DNA from: Cephalotrichum gorgonifer | Taxonomy: Eukaryota > Ascomycota > Sordariomycetes > Microascales > Microascaceae | Assembly (NCBI GenBank): GCA_900312665.1 | Contig: ONZQ02000015.1 | Location: 682,001 to 746,000, forward strand | Direction: 5' to 3' | Length of the DNA stretch: 64,000 bases | Shown here: positions 34,147-45,911 of the stretch, one piece after another | Layout: every line of letters starts with the position of its first letter | Position numbering within the stretch: position 1 is the stretch's first letter | Notes under the pieces: model-generated | The model's input: the letters and a program-made list of their open reading frames with translations, nothing else | What the model was told of the DNA's origin: nothing | Database searches by the model: none | Position numbers and translations under genes: made by a program

Positions 34147-36585
34147 ATGAAAGTCCCCGGTAGTACCATCCTACAGGAGGAGGATGATAGGGATAGCCTG
34201 ATCGTCGCGCTCGATTTCGGGACCACGTTCAGCGGGTATGTATGAGTTGCGGGAGTATCATCCATGAGTGAGACCCGGTCCTTTGTCACTGACCTCCTGG
34301 CTTCGGCCTAGCATCGCCTACTCCTTCTCAACCGACACCGAGAAGATTTACACCATCACTGAATGGCCCGGCGCGGAGGCCCGAATCGTTCCCAAAACCC
34401 CCACCGCTATCTGGTACGCACCTCACACGTATGAATCCTTCGATTGGGGCTATGACGTCGATATGTCAATAGCAGACAAAATCACCGCTCTCAAACTGCT
34501 CTTCGACCCTGGCCAAAGGCGACCCTACCCCCTCCCGGACAACTTTGCCGAGACAGAGATAGCAAAGCTCCCCAAACCCGTCGTCGACGTTGCGGCAGAC
34601 TACATGGAGGCCATTTTCAAGCACGCCATGGAAGAGATTGAGGTCGATTCTGTTGACCCTAGCTTTGTTGACTGTTTCCAGAAGAAATTCATACTCACCG
34701 TCCCAGCTGTTTGGTCTGATAAGGCGAAGAGTATGACCCTTGCCGTGAGTGAACTCGTCTCCCCATCTCTATCCATCCTAGTCAGCAGCTGACATGACAC
34801 ATCACAGGCCGCTCGCAAGGCTGGGATTAGCCCAGTGGAAATGATTACCGAACCTGAGGCTGCAGCCCTATACACCCTCCACTCTATGAAGAGTAAGGGG
34901 CTTCAAGTAAGTATAACGTCTACGAAACTGAAGTACTTCAGTTCTCGTATCGCACATCCGGAAATTCCACTAACAGGTGCTGTGCCTAGCCTGGAGATGC
35001 TGTTGTCATTTGTGATGCTGGAGGCGGGACGGTTGATCTCGTTTCGTACGAAATCTTGAGCTTGGACCCTTTCAAACTCAAAGCCCTAACTGCCCCATCT
35101 GGTAAGTGATCTCCTCACACTAAAACCTATCGCTACCTCTCTACCGGCCGGACCAAGTCTCATCCTCAAATAGGTGGAGTATGCGGCTCTCTCATGGTCA
35201 ACGGGCTGTTCGAGGAAGAAGTCCGCAAGACAGTCGGCGACACGGCCTACTCTGAGCTCAGGACCACGTATGCATATTGCAGCGGCCTCACGGATTTTGA
35301 TACCGTGATAAAGCCTGCCTTTAGAGGATGGGGTGATAGAGACAAGTATGTCAGCTTTCCCATGGCCGGCTTGAGGGATAATGTGGCCCTGGGTCTGGTG
35401 AGCAATACTATGACATTGTCTAGGTGGGTACCCGGTTCACACTTGGAAACTCGACAGTAATCGATTCTGACGTGCGGGTAAAAGTGAGGCCATGGTCCGG
35501 ATCTTTGATCCCGTGGTGAAGGAGATTGAAAGTCTCGTGGCCGAGCAAATCACAGCATTGAGACTGGAGCGGTTGGAGATGGATGAAAAGCCTGAGAAGG
35601 GGGTTGCGGTTTGTGCTCTATCTAGAAGCGTGTACCACTTTTTATACTAATCAGGAATCCCTCCTTCGCAGGCTATCTTCTTAGTTGGGGGTTTCGGGTC
35701 CAGTGTATACCTGAAATCCATCCTCGAGAAGTCGAACCCCGGCGTGCGAGTTATCCAGCCAAGAGAGGCGTAAGTGCCCCCCTAAGTGAAGGTAAAGTTC
35801 GAGTCATGGCTAATATGTACGAAAGATGGTCCGCGATTGTCAAGTAAGCTGTGTGCCCTGTGAGGTGCGGCCCTATATATTAATCGGAGATCCAGGGGAG
35901 CCGTCATGTCTAGGCTGGGCATTGCTCCAATCGTGACGACTAGCAAGGCGGCGAAGCACTACGGGGTGATTTGCAGATCACCCTGGGACGAATTCAGGGA
36001 CCAGGGCCGCGAAAAGGTCATAGAGTGGGATGAACTCACAAAATGCAAGACAATGCGATGGTATATTTACAAGGTATCAAACCTTCCCCAGCGTCCACAC
36101 ACGCACACACACAGAGAGGGAGAGACGCACTTTACTTTGCGAGTGCAACAGCAGATCACTACATGCTAAAGTTCTGGTGGTAGAATGATGACCTCACTCG
36201 CAATGAGAAAATCTGCTTCCCTTTCTATACGCAATTTGGCGACAGGAGGCTCAGTAAAAGAACAACTCTCGAATACACGCTCTACGAATGCAGCTCCCTG
36301 CTCGCGCCAACACATCCTGATGGGGGTATGTCCCCACTGTCCCTGATTCTCGTCGCCTAACCGATTAGTAGATTGACTTGTATAGTTCAAAGAAATTGTG
36401 CGCTCAAGCTGGATATCAACCGAGTACCGGACAGGCATTTCGTGCGGAAACGCCGGCCGTCGGATGACGCGATTTACGAAGAAATCCACTTCTTCCTCGT
36501 TATTGAGAATAACCAGTCAGGCCTAATGACATTCTCGATAGAGGTAGATGGCAAGGAATACTCCGCTGTCGATGCGGTGTATTGA
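34147..36585 (+). CDS. Divergent Hsp70-like ATPase
   Basis: Model of 580 aa from eleven exons: 34147-34235, 34312-34744, 34808-34906, 34990-35101, 35174-35423, 35485-35608, 35672-35769, 35826-35843, 35896-36073, 36184-36325, 36386-36585. All junction phases agree. The actin-like ATPase fold is evident: phosphate-1 IVALDFGTTFSG (residues 19-30), TVPAVWSDKAK, EPEAAALYTL, phosphate-2 DAGGGTVDLVSYE, and adenosine motif LVGGFGSSVYL. The C-terminal part is not a standard Hsp70 substrate-binding domain. This matches the HSPA12-like group expanded in filamentous fungi. One exon is only 18 nt. The role may be regulatory rather than classical chaperoning; partner unknown. It is the closest gene to the transposon, which begins about 55 bp past the stop codon and leaves the gene intact. 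Confidence 0.85.
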
Positions 36586-36639
36586 GTTTGCAAAGTCTGC
36601 CGGTACTTGTTATAAGCTACGGGTCACTATCATGTATTA

Positions 36640-36692
36640 ACGTCGCTCACCCCCAAATGGGACACCCCCCCAAATGGGACACCCCAAAATCC
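36640..36692 (+). repeat. Left terminal inverted repeat (53 bp)
   Basis: Identical over 53 bases to the complement of 38444-38496. Inside it the box CCCCCAAATGGGACAC occurs twice in tandem, separated only by extra C residues. Confidence 0.95.
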
Positions 36693-36716
36693 GACCACAA
36701 AAAACAGACCCCCCCT

Positions 36717-38345
36717 TCAACCTGAATTTTCAGCCCTTTTTAATACTACAACAATACAGTCCTCTGGCTCACTAGGTAATTCAGAGCTGCTGGATTCAGC
36801 TGTACCATCAGTTTTATCACCAGCCTCAATTTGTGCCTTGTAGATAGCCTCAATCCCTGCAAACTTCAAATTAGGGCTAATTTAGACCCTCTTCTTTTTC
36901 CTTGGCCTTACAGCCTCAATCTACTGCTCAAGAGCTTCTACCCTAGATTAGAGGATACCCAGTTGATAGTCCTTTTCCTCAAATCCTTTTTTGACCTTCC
37001 GGAAAAGTAGCTATTAAGTACTACTAGGCTGATCTAGTTAGCTATATTAGGCTAGCTGACCCTCAAGGTCAACAGCCTTTCATGGGATCGACTATGTGAC
37101 TGTAGATGCAGCTATATCCCACTGCTGGATAGGCCTAGATCCAAGGGCCCTTTCAAGGATAGGATTAGTCCTGCTACTGATATTGATAGTATTCTCAAGT
37201 AGTAGTGGGCTTATGAGAGATCGGGCTATAGATACTGGCCATAGACCTGTCAATTTCCAGCCAGCCTATATATTCTGAGCTATAAGAGCTGACTGACATA
37301 CCTTCCAATAGCAGGAAAGGAAATTCCTTTTATCTACTACTATAGAATCATTCCACTATTCTAGATATCCTAGCTCCTTTCTATAGGCTGCCTTCAAGGG
37401 CCCAAAAACTGACTGATCTAAAGGCTGTAGGATATAGGATATATAGGCAGATAGATAGAGCAGATATATCCTGTTAATATAGCAGAGATATATAAATTCA
37501 GTTGACTCATAGCTTCTATAGCTATCCAGGATAAGTAGACAGGCTACAGAAGGGTCTATAGGTTAGGTTGATAGGATAAAGATTTCCTTAAGCCAGTATA
37601 TAGCTATCTCATTATCTATACACCTATTTTCTATTATATAGAATCTCCAGTTGATATAAGGTTGAAGATCTAGAGGAAACTATTACTGTTAAACAGACCT
37701 GCCCTTATAGATGACAAGAGATAGTACTGCAGAGCCAGTAGCACTGATATACTCAATCAGAGTAGTCCAGGCCCTTAACCTAGGCTGTTTTTTCTATAGA
37801 TTCCTGGCCTCTGTAGATCCTAGAACTAGGCCATTAGACCCTCGACCCTCTAGGATACCAGTCTCATCTATATTATACCGATTAGCTGATTGGATAGCCT
37901 TGATCTATAGGATTGATAGATATCGAAATTATACTCTGATGATATCAGTTGAGGTTCTATTGATATACTGGGAATCGATAGCTCTGGCTCTTTAGACCTT
38001 GATTAAAGGGTTCCGATATAGGAAGGCCTAGAACCAGTTTTTCCCAAGGGTCTGGGGACCCCCTTGTAGACATAGGATTTACTCAGTAAATTCCCAGATC
38101 TGTTGATAGATTGGTGGGAGCCCTAGAGCAGCCTGGACCTGTATCCATTCTACTAAGTGACTTTCCTAGCTTGGGGATAGCTTCTGCTGGCTAGATGAGA
38201 TAATAGCTTGTAACTAGGTGCCTTATAGATAGTTATAAAGGGTAGACCTTGGAATATCTCATTCGATCAAGGCCTTTCAGAGAGATTAGCTATTTGTAAT
38301 AGCTGCTAGGGCCTGATTGATATCATCTTCGGTGTAGTTAGATAT
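36717..38345 (-). pseudogene. Fot1/pogo-type transposase, RIP-degraded
   Basis: A 543-codon frame runs from an ATA codon at 38345 (probably a mutated ATG) to TGA at 36717-36719 without any net insertion or deletion. I count about 27 in-frame stops, nearly all TAA or TAG. The N-terminus (NYTEDDINQALAAI, DIPRSTLYNYL) is the CENP-B/pogo helix-turn-helix. The catalytic domain keeps NIDETG (first Asp), LLILDSY (second Asp) and ILQPLDQSVFGPLKAAY (third Asp), with exactly 35 residues between the last two Asp. Residues where the family normally has His are Tyr here (DSYRSY, AYISYILQ). Stops from CAA/CAG and His-to-Tyr changes are what CpA-to-TpA RIP mutation produces. The enzyme is dead. Confidence 0.9.
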
Positions 38346-38443
38346 TATCAATTGAAATAATAATATCTAAAGTTTTATAAGGTTTGAATCAAAATTGGTA
38401 GAGATATCGTAGGTTGAAGAGGGTAGGTTGAAGAGGTGGTGAG

Positions 38444-38496
38444 GGATTTTGGGGTGTCCCATTTGGGGGGGTGTCCCATTTGGGGGTGAGCGACGT
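38444..38496 (-). repeat. Right terminal inverted repeat (53 bp)
   Basis: Perfect complement of the left repeat, including the doubled inner box. It is followed by the TA duplication at 38497-38498. Confidence 0.95.
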
Positions 38497-38498
38497 TA

Positions 38499-39330
38499 CT
38501 CATCAATTTGATGCGCTGCTTCGCCCATGTCCATATCTAGCGGTATTATGTACCAGTTGTTTCTAGGCAGGGTCGATGCTCAGGGGGTAAGACGTTATAT
38601 GGAGCGTAAATAACTCAAATTCCAGACTGTGAGATACTATATTATTGGCTAGTGAAGCAACAGGTGATGATTACCCTTCAGTTTAGCGATCAGCTGCGCA
38701 GCAGCTCTCACATTCATAGTGCCACCCCTCATCAGGATCCGCGACCTGTACTACTCCTCGCCCAAGACCATTAGCAATCACTCTAGCGACACAAGCTTAT
38801 TGCAAGATAATCAGGGGACACCTTATTGAACGATTCAAGATGGTAAGCTTTCGGGACTTATCAAAGAGCTTCAAGCGTGCTACAGCACAAGAAGTCAGCT
38901 ATGGCAAGAGCATCGGATGTGATCTTGTGGATGCTAGAACGCAATAAACCTTCGGCTAACTACAATTTGCCTTTCAGTCATGAACTTCGGAATTGTGCAT
39001 GACTACACAGTATCATCGGTTCACGTCTTTTCAGGGCGCCATATTTCTATACCCATCACATATTCTATCCAACGTGCCTCCCCCTAGCCCCCAGTGCCTA
39101 TCGAGCCATGTGGGGTTCGTCGGGTGATATTGCGCTTGCTTGTGGAGGATGCTCGGTAGCAGCTGCGGCTGGCATGTTAAAGGGACGGGACGTTATGGAG
39201 AGGAAAGGGAAAATCGCATTGGATATCTTCGTGCCGTTTTACTAGGTATTATGATATCGCGAAAACATGTCTATTTACTCATCAACGACCATCATGGGAA
39301 GCATTAATTCGTACTATTACACCCATCCAC
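38499..39330. other. Intergenic region
   Basis: An 830-bp spacer between the transposon and the lectin-like gene. No gene or further transposon fragment recognised. Confidence 0.45.
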
Positions 39331-40967
39331 TCACTGGGGCGTGGTCGGAACGCTCCCCAACAATTCCCACGGCTCATTGGGATCTCCCGAGCTCCCCGAT
39401 TCACCCGCATGAACCTGCCACTCCTCAATCTCCGGACCATTTCCTCCATCGAAAAGCACGTAAACTCTGTCGTCGGCGGAGGTCAAATTACCCGCCATCG
39501 TCGCCGAGAGGTCTAGGTATGTCCGATCCGGCCGTAGAAGTTTCTCAATGCGGTTCTGCTGCCGTATGAATCCGCTCGAGCAATTCCATGACACCAGGGT
39601 CAGGCTTTTACGGTCAGCCGTTGCAAAGAGGATGAAGTGCGTGTTGAAGGCACCCGTATCGGTCCGAGCGCACTCCGGGAGAGTCTGCCGGGTGTAGGAC
39701 GCCCTGTAGTCTGCCGTGGTAACGCAGATGGGGGTTCTCGGTTCGAAGTCGAAGGCCGTATCTACGTACGTCGCCCGGGTTAGAAATATTCCGGGGAGAT
39801 TGGCTTCACCTCCAGTCAGTTTTAACTCACTAACAGCGCTTCCTAGAACGTTTGTCTCCAGGTCGTACGGATATTGCTTCAGTGTCCCATCCGTACCGCC
39901 AACGTATAACCGTAGATCTCCCCTCCCCCCTGCCGGCGCGGCAACGAGGGATGAGCCGTCCTGGATTGACAAGCTTTGCCTCGAAGTCTGCCATGGTTCG
40001 CCATCCGTGACATTCTCGACATACTTGGCGATCGTGAGTGAGTTGGCGCCGAGCTCTTGGAAGAAGACGGCCAGGATCTGGAACCTTGTGTCGAAATTCT
40101 GGTACCAGTATGAGAACATCGACGAGGCCTTGGAAATGACGTATTGTCCGCTGAAGTTATCGTTGCCCCATACGCCTACTTCAGTCTTGTACGGCGACTG
40201 GCGCTCGATGATGGTCCCCGCTGGGTCGGTAATGTAAACACTTTTTACCTGGCGCGGACAAAATCAAATGTTAGCGATGAAACTCCGTTCAACGACGCAG
40301 AGAGTGGGAGGGCAGGAGTAAGGTCGGGAATGCGTACCAAACCATTGGTGATATTAGTATGAGGGTAGCCAGCTACCGATGCCAGTGGCGTACCAGACAT
40401 GATGCTCATATCCACATCTGTGATGGGCGATACAGTCCAGGACTTGTCGTCGGACCTCCGAGAAGATTCAAAGATACGCGTTTGGTCGGCCGGCTGGTGA
40501 AAGACACTATAATAGCTAGAATCGTCGTTGTCGACCCATCGAAGAGCGGTGATGCTCAAGTTCTGGTACCGATTCGCCGAGTCAGGAACGACAGGGTCAG
40601 GAAGAACCGGGCTGTCCTTTCGCGAAGCGAAATATCCGCCGACTCCGCCTCCGACGGCACCCACGATGATGAAAACAAGGACTCCCGTCAGTATCCAAAA
40701 CGTTTTTCTGCGGATTCCCCATATCGTTGGCGTCGGCGGTGGTGGTGGTGGCGGCGGAAGCTGTTTGGTGTGTTGGCTCCCTTCCTTCGACGAAGAATAT
40801 GTCATGGGAAGAGTAGTATGGTACTCGGCCCACACCGCCTCCGGGGGGTCGTAGCCAACGCTGTACACCTCAATCCCATGGCCCTGGGCGAGGCTGCCCC
40901 TTATGTGGCTGGAGACGCACTCAAGATCGCTATAGTCCGGTCTCGCCTGAGGCGGAGGCGTCGCCAT
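39331..40967 (-). CDS. Membrane-anchored fucose-lectin-like beta-propeller protein
   Basis: Two exons (40338-40967, 39331-40248) encode 515 aa. The N-terminal 100 residues are cytosolic and end in a Pro-rich stretch. One TM helix follows (about residues 95-120, FWILTGVLVFIIVGAVGGGVGGYF), giving type II topology. The outer domain has repeated blade-like strings: ITALRWVDNDDSSYYSVFHQ, DPAGTIIERQS, GGRGDLRLYVGGTDG and RVYVLFDGGNGPEIEEWQ. This resembles the fungal fucose-specific lectin propeller, and several sequons are present. Proteins of this layout are frequent in Sordariomycetes but uncharacterised. A sugar-binding surface role is inferred; the canonical fucose-binding residues were not verified. 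The single intron is phase 0 with GTACGC donor and CCAG acceptor. Confidence 0.7.
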
Positions 40968-41769
40968 GTTCAGAGTCGAGAAGTGGGAGCCAAGGGCATG
41001 ACTAAAAAAAGAAAGAGTGATAGTATTGTGAGTAGGATCGAAAGAGAGTCAGGAGAATTTCGTCGAGACACTCAGCTTGACATCTGCAAAGAGGTGGAAA
41101 CGGGGGACACGACATATGGGGCGTACCACAAGTTGGGTAATAGCAGCGAGCAATGTGGGGGCAGGTAATGTGACACAGGACTCCTGCGTGCTTCCTTGGT
41201 GGCATCGTGCTATTACTGGGAATTCTGCTGCTGGGCTCATACTCGCATGTAACGAAGGAGAAAATGGCTATATTCAGTCAAGACCCCTGTAGTGCTAACA
41301 GAGCTCCAATGGCATTGCGACACAAAGCACGGCGGTAAACGAAGCCGCCATGAAACATTGGCCGCCATGCAAGGTCGTCATTTTTGAATCCTTGGTCGGC
41401 GGTTAGCCCATGTGTCTTGTGGAACAGGACTATCCATTACGGGGTTTAGGTGCTTAAATTTATGGGCCGTTGATCGTTGACAGACCATGATTGGATGGTT
41501 GGGCGCCTGGGACCATGGTGTCGGCCTGTAACGCACGGGCCATCCTGGAGTGCTTGGGTGTTCCTTCCTCCCTTCGGACACATCTCTTGCCTGCCTGAAA
41601 AACCTCAACGCCATCACAGCCAACAACGACTTGCCCATTGCTAGCTATTACTAGGTCCATGCTGCACACACTCCAGCTGGGTCACTTCTTCCTTCCGGCG
41701 CAATCATTTTGTTGCGCCTTTCCCCTTTCCACGGCCGCTCCAGTTTATCTGGATTGCATGCCATGAAAT
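40968..41769. other. Divergent promoter region
   Basis: An 800-bp spacer between divergent lectin-like and GH63 genes. No gene recognised. Confidence 0.45.
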
Positions 41770-44542
41770 ATGCCCCCCTCTACGAGGCACGGAGTGTTTT
41801 GCCTTGTTCTTTCGTATGTGGCCCTGCTGGCTCAGGCGTCAAATCAGTCGATCGCTTTAAAAAGACAGGATGAAACCGCTCTCTGGCAGACATGGGGGCC
41901 TTACCGGCCGAATCTCTACTTTGGAGTTCGCCCGCAGATTCCCGAGACGTTTCTGATGGGCCTAATGTGGGCTAGCGGCGAGAGCCGGGACGAGATGCTA
42001 AAGAGTACGTACCTCATACTTGTCCATTTGGCTCTCAAGAAACACACTGTCATTCTTCCGATTTTATTGGTCCGTTGCTCACTTAGACGCGCATGTCATT
42101 AGCACTCCGTGACACCTGCGAGCAAGATGATGGCATGCAGGGCTATGGCTGGACCACATACGACACCCGTGTAGGGGGTTCCCAGACCATGCATGACACC
42201 GCGCTCAATATCGACCTCACCACGGATTTCTTCAAATCCAAGGGCGGCAGCAGCTGGACTGGCCGTGTCACGGGTACCCCGAGGCCAGATGCACCGCGGG
42301 ATATCACGACGACAGTCGTTCTCCATGCCGCCATCGAGAAAGCAGAGCTGGATGACACCAGGATCCTCACCTGCGCACACCAGAGTCAGGGACTGAGGGA
42401 TAGGGATGATGCCGAAGCGGGGTGCCGCGGAGAGGTCCCTGGCCTCGGCGCGTTCGAATTCTACGTCATGACAGACGCTGAAAACAACCCCGCCCATAAC
42501 ACCGCAGTGAATAGCGTGCAGGTGCCTGAAGGCAAGATATGGCAGGCTAAGTGTATGAATCCCACCATACAGGAACCACACCCGTGCCCATGCGATAGCT
42601 AACTTTGGTGTCAATACCCACAGCTGTCTTTATGAGTCAGGTTAATGCTGGCAACGACAAGAGCATCACGGTGGATGACAAGCCCGGTGCTGGGAACATG
42701 CAATTCATTCAAATGACATTCAAAGGGGCATTCACTCTTACCTTTACGTATCGCGGATTGGAAGCGACCCCTCTAGACGGTAAGCTTATCATGCCCTGAT
42801 ATGGATAGATATGTAGTGATCTGACTTGATTTTAAGCGGATGGCCTTGAGGCGGGCATTACTGATCTCGAGTCCTCGTTTCCTAAAACTGTGGACAAGGT
42901 ATTCCCGAGGACCCGCCCATTCTCCGAAGGACGATATAACGAGTTTTCTCGTGCCCTTGTGTCCAATCTTCTGGGCGGCCAAGGCTTCTTCCATGGAGAC
43001 AGCAAAGTGGATTATACGCGCGCCCCAGAATACGAAGAGACGGACGTCAAGTTCTGGGAGAAAGCCGCGGCCGCCATGGGCCGAGCGGAAATCACGACAA
43101 CTCCTCCCACATCTCTACTCTCTTTCACGCCCTCGCGGCCCTTCTTTCCTCGGGGGTTCCTGTGGGACGAGGGCTTTCACCTACTTCCCGTCATCGAATG
43201 GGACCTCGACCTGGCTGTCTCTGTGCTCAAGAGCTGGTTGAGCCAGATGGACGAGGATGGATGGATTGCTCGTGAGCAGATCCTAGGTCCTGAGGCGCGC
43301 AGTAGGGTGCCTAGCCAGTTCCAGGTGCAGTATCCCCACTACGCCAACCCTCCGGCGTTATTCATGGTCATCCCCAAGCTGCTATCCAAGATTACCGGTG
43401 CATCCGCGTACGCCGGCCACTCCTCCGCATATATAAGCTCGCCAGATCAGGCGTCAGCTTTGATAAAGGAGATATACCCCCTACTCGTCCGCAATTACAA
43501 CTTCTTCCGCCGCACACAGGCGGGGAATTTCAGTACCGACTACCCACGGCCCGAGGGCGCCGTCCCAGGCGAGGGATATCGATGGCGTGGCAGGACCCCG
43601 TTGCACACTCTGACCAGTGGGCTGGACGACTACCCCCGAGCCAATCCGCCCCACCCTGCTGAACTACACGTCGACGCTCTTGCATGGGTCGGGGCCTCGG
43701 CTGAGGCTCTCCGTCAAGCTGCGGAATACCTAGGCGAAGATGCTGACGCAGCGACGTACAAGGGACATGTTTCGGACGTGAAGAAGAACCTTGACGTGCT
43801 GCACTGGGACCCTGAGGAGCAGACGTACTGCGACGCAACTGTCGAAGGGGGTGCCTACAAACGGGTGTGCCACCAAGGCTACGTATCGCTTTTCCCACTG
43901 TTCCTAGGTCTCCTAGATTCAGACCACCCGAACCTGCCGGCTGTATTGGACCTGCTGTCGGACCCTAACAAGCTTTGGTCGCCGTACGGCCTGCGGAGCC
44001 TGAGCGCCGCACATCCGGATTACGGCACGGGGGAGGACTACTGGCGCGGCGCGGTATGGATGCAACTGAACGTCCTGGCCGTGATGAGGCTACGGGACCT
44101 GGGAGAAAGGGACCGGCCCGGAGGTCAGGGGTCGATGTCTGTCTCCGCAAGGGCCATGTCCCTCGCGGCCGAGCTGAGGGAACATGTGGTGGATACGGTA
44201 TACAAAGGTTGGGTAGATACAGGGTTCGTCTGGGAGCAATATGATGATTCCAAGGGAATGGGTCGACATAGTAGGGCTTTCACGGGCTGGACGGCGTGCG
44301 TTATCCTCTTGATGGGGCTTACGTTCCCAGGCGGCTCCGGAGAGAGGCGGGAGAATGTTGGTAGCTCCCTTTCGGCGATGCCTGTTGTGCTGGTGGTCGT
44401 ACTGGCCGTGCTCGTCGTGGCATTTAGGCGACAGATTACGACCGTGGCGGCTCATGTGATGAATCACTGGCTCACGTGGAGGAAGTCTCGGGTGAGGAGG
44501 GGGCAAAGTTATGAGCAGGTTATAGATTTAGATACGTACTAG
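41770..44542 (+). CDS. Mannosyl-oligosaccharide glucosidase (GH63, processing alpha-glucosidase I)
   Basis: Model of 848 aa from exons 41770-42004, 42103-42552, 42624-42779 and 42837-44542. The N-terminal beta domain opens with LWQTWGPYRPNLYFGVRPQ and DGMQGYGWTTYD. The (alpha/alpha)6 catalytic part contains FFPRGFLWDEGFHLL, WIAREQILG, DDYPRANPP and YWRGAVWMQLN, where GH63 catalytic acids reside. The enzyme removes the outermost glucose from N-glycans in the ER. Unlike the yeast enzyme, which has an N-terminal anchor, this one has a cleavable-looking signal peptide (MPPSTRHGVFCLVLSYVALL) and a C-terminal TM helix (MPVVLVVVLAVLVVAF) with a basic tail. The first acceptor site was chosen because it restores LRDTCEQDDG. 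Whether it is the only GH63 gene of the genome cannot be seen. Confidence 0.92.
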
Positions 44543-45425
44543 CCGTAGTATCGACCGTTGGAATGTAAGAGCAACGAATCATTCTCTGGGACCGGTGTGC
44601 AAAAACCATTATGAAAGCAAAGTCTTTTAGCCGATGTCCGAACCGGCCTCTCCGTGGGGGTGGGGGGACGAGGAAAGGGGGCCAGAGCGGGTTCGCCATA
44701 CGTGCATTACCACAATATCGGCAAGGAGGGACGGTAGGAGAGAGCGAGTGGTGCAGCCACAGGAGTACGGGTGAGTGAGGTAACAGGCAATATATATAGC
44801 AAATAGAGGACAAGGACGGGGCTAGGACAGAAAGAACACCGCTGGCGACCGGCATACCGCCTGAAGCCCGGAATAAGCGATATTCACCATCTACGGGCAA
44901 GTTGACGGAAATCGCGGCTGTGGGGAAGATCGGGAGGTGGCATAGGCAACCGTCGTTGGCCGAGAGGGTGTCGACGGGAGCTCAGGCACCGGCCACCAGG
45001 ATTTAAGGACGAATGTAGTCAATCTTCGGCTCTGCACTCACCTAGTGGCTAATTACCTAGAAATACTAACACGGCTCGGGGATTAAGAACCGGTTGAATC
45101 GCTGGCCCCGGCTGTGTGGGAGACTGTGCTAGCCTACTCGCCGATTGGCAGAAGGCGAGAAAGAGAGAGGTGAAGAAGTCCATAAATAGGACCAGCAATA
45201 TGGATCAATGAGTGGAGCCCACCACCAGACCCGGATTCACGGCACGCAAGAATCGGTCATGCGATGAACGGTTGGCTGAACCGGCCCTGGCATTCCAAAT
45301 ACTTTCCGCCCTGGCAGTTATAAATCCAGGAACCAGGCCACGATATATCCCGGGATACGCATAGATTATCTCTCGCCACACGTCGCCGTCTAATTCACTA
45401 CTCTGCGATAAAAGGTTCGGTCACC
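44543..45425. other. Intergenic region
   Basis: No gene recognised in 880 bp. A TATAAAT at about 45319 lies roughly 105 bp upstream of the next ATG. Confidence 0.45.
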
Positions 45426-45911
45426 ATGGCTCGCCGTTTACTAGCCTTTTCCGCTGTCCTCCTCCATGCCACCCTCACCTCCGGCATCACCGTCTCGCCC
45501 GATCTACCAGAGGGCCTCTACGCCATCTCCCTCAACTCCACCGCCGACCCCGTCCGCATCGAGTCTCGGGCATCGCACCTCTACCGACGACAGGCCAACT
45601 GGAAAGCCAAGTGTGGTACCCGCGGGAGGATCAACATCAATGACTTCACCGTCGCGAAGGAGAACCTCCAGAAGGCGTGCGACGGTGGAGAGACGTATCA
45701 GGTCCAGACGGCGGTTCTCTACACTACGGGCAGCGCGGTGGCGTACTTCTGCAACTACAATAGGCCGAACCGGTGTTCGAGGGCTGAGTACGAGGCTGCT
45801 TTGCTCAGCCTTGTGCAGCAGTGTGGTATCGGGAACGGGGGGGAGGTGACTTCCGAGCCGTGGAGTAAGGGGTATGGAGGGGATAATGTCGGGGTCGAGA
45901 TCTGCATTTAG
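45426..45911 (+). CDS. Small secreted six-cysteine protein (effector candidate)
   Basis: Intronless ORF of 161 aa. A signal peptide (MARRLLAFSAVLLHATLTSG) is followed by a propeptide-like stretch ending in a Kex2-like YRRQ site near residue 55. The mature part of about 105 residues has six cysteines (KCGT, KACD, YFCNY, RCSR, QQCG, EIC at the end), enough for three disulfides. No TM or GPI signal. I do not recognise a characterised family; the layout is that of small secreted proteins used in interactions with hosts or microbes. The gene is flanked by ER-processing and P450 genes and seems independent of both. Confidence 0.8.
   Translation: MARRLLAFSAVLLHATLTSGITVSPDLPEGLYAISLNSTADPVRIESRASHLYRRQANWKAKCGTRGRININDFTVAKENLQKACDGGETYQVQTAVLYTTGSAVAYFCNYNRPNRCSRAEYEAALLSLVQQCGIGNGGEVTSEPWSKGYGGDNVGVEICI

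Larger units (their letters stand above)
36640..38496 (-). mobile_element. Fot1/pogo-type (Tc1-mariner) DNA transposon
   Basis: A complete 1,857-bp element. It has 53-bp perfect terminal inverted repeats (36640-36692 and 38444-38496) beginning ACGTCGCTCACCCCC. TA dinucleotides at 36638-36639 and 38497-38498 are the expected target-site duplication. The inside encodes, on the minus strand, a 542-codon pogo-type DDE transposase frame that is full of stops (see pseudogene). Size, TA target, 542-codon length and DD35D spacing all match the Fot1 group. The interior is AT-rich and dominated by TA, CTA and TTA words, unlike the flanks. Confidence 0.93.
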
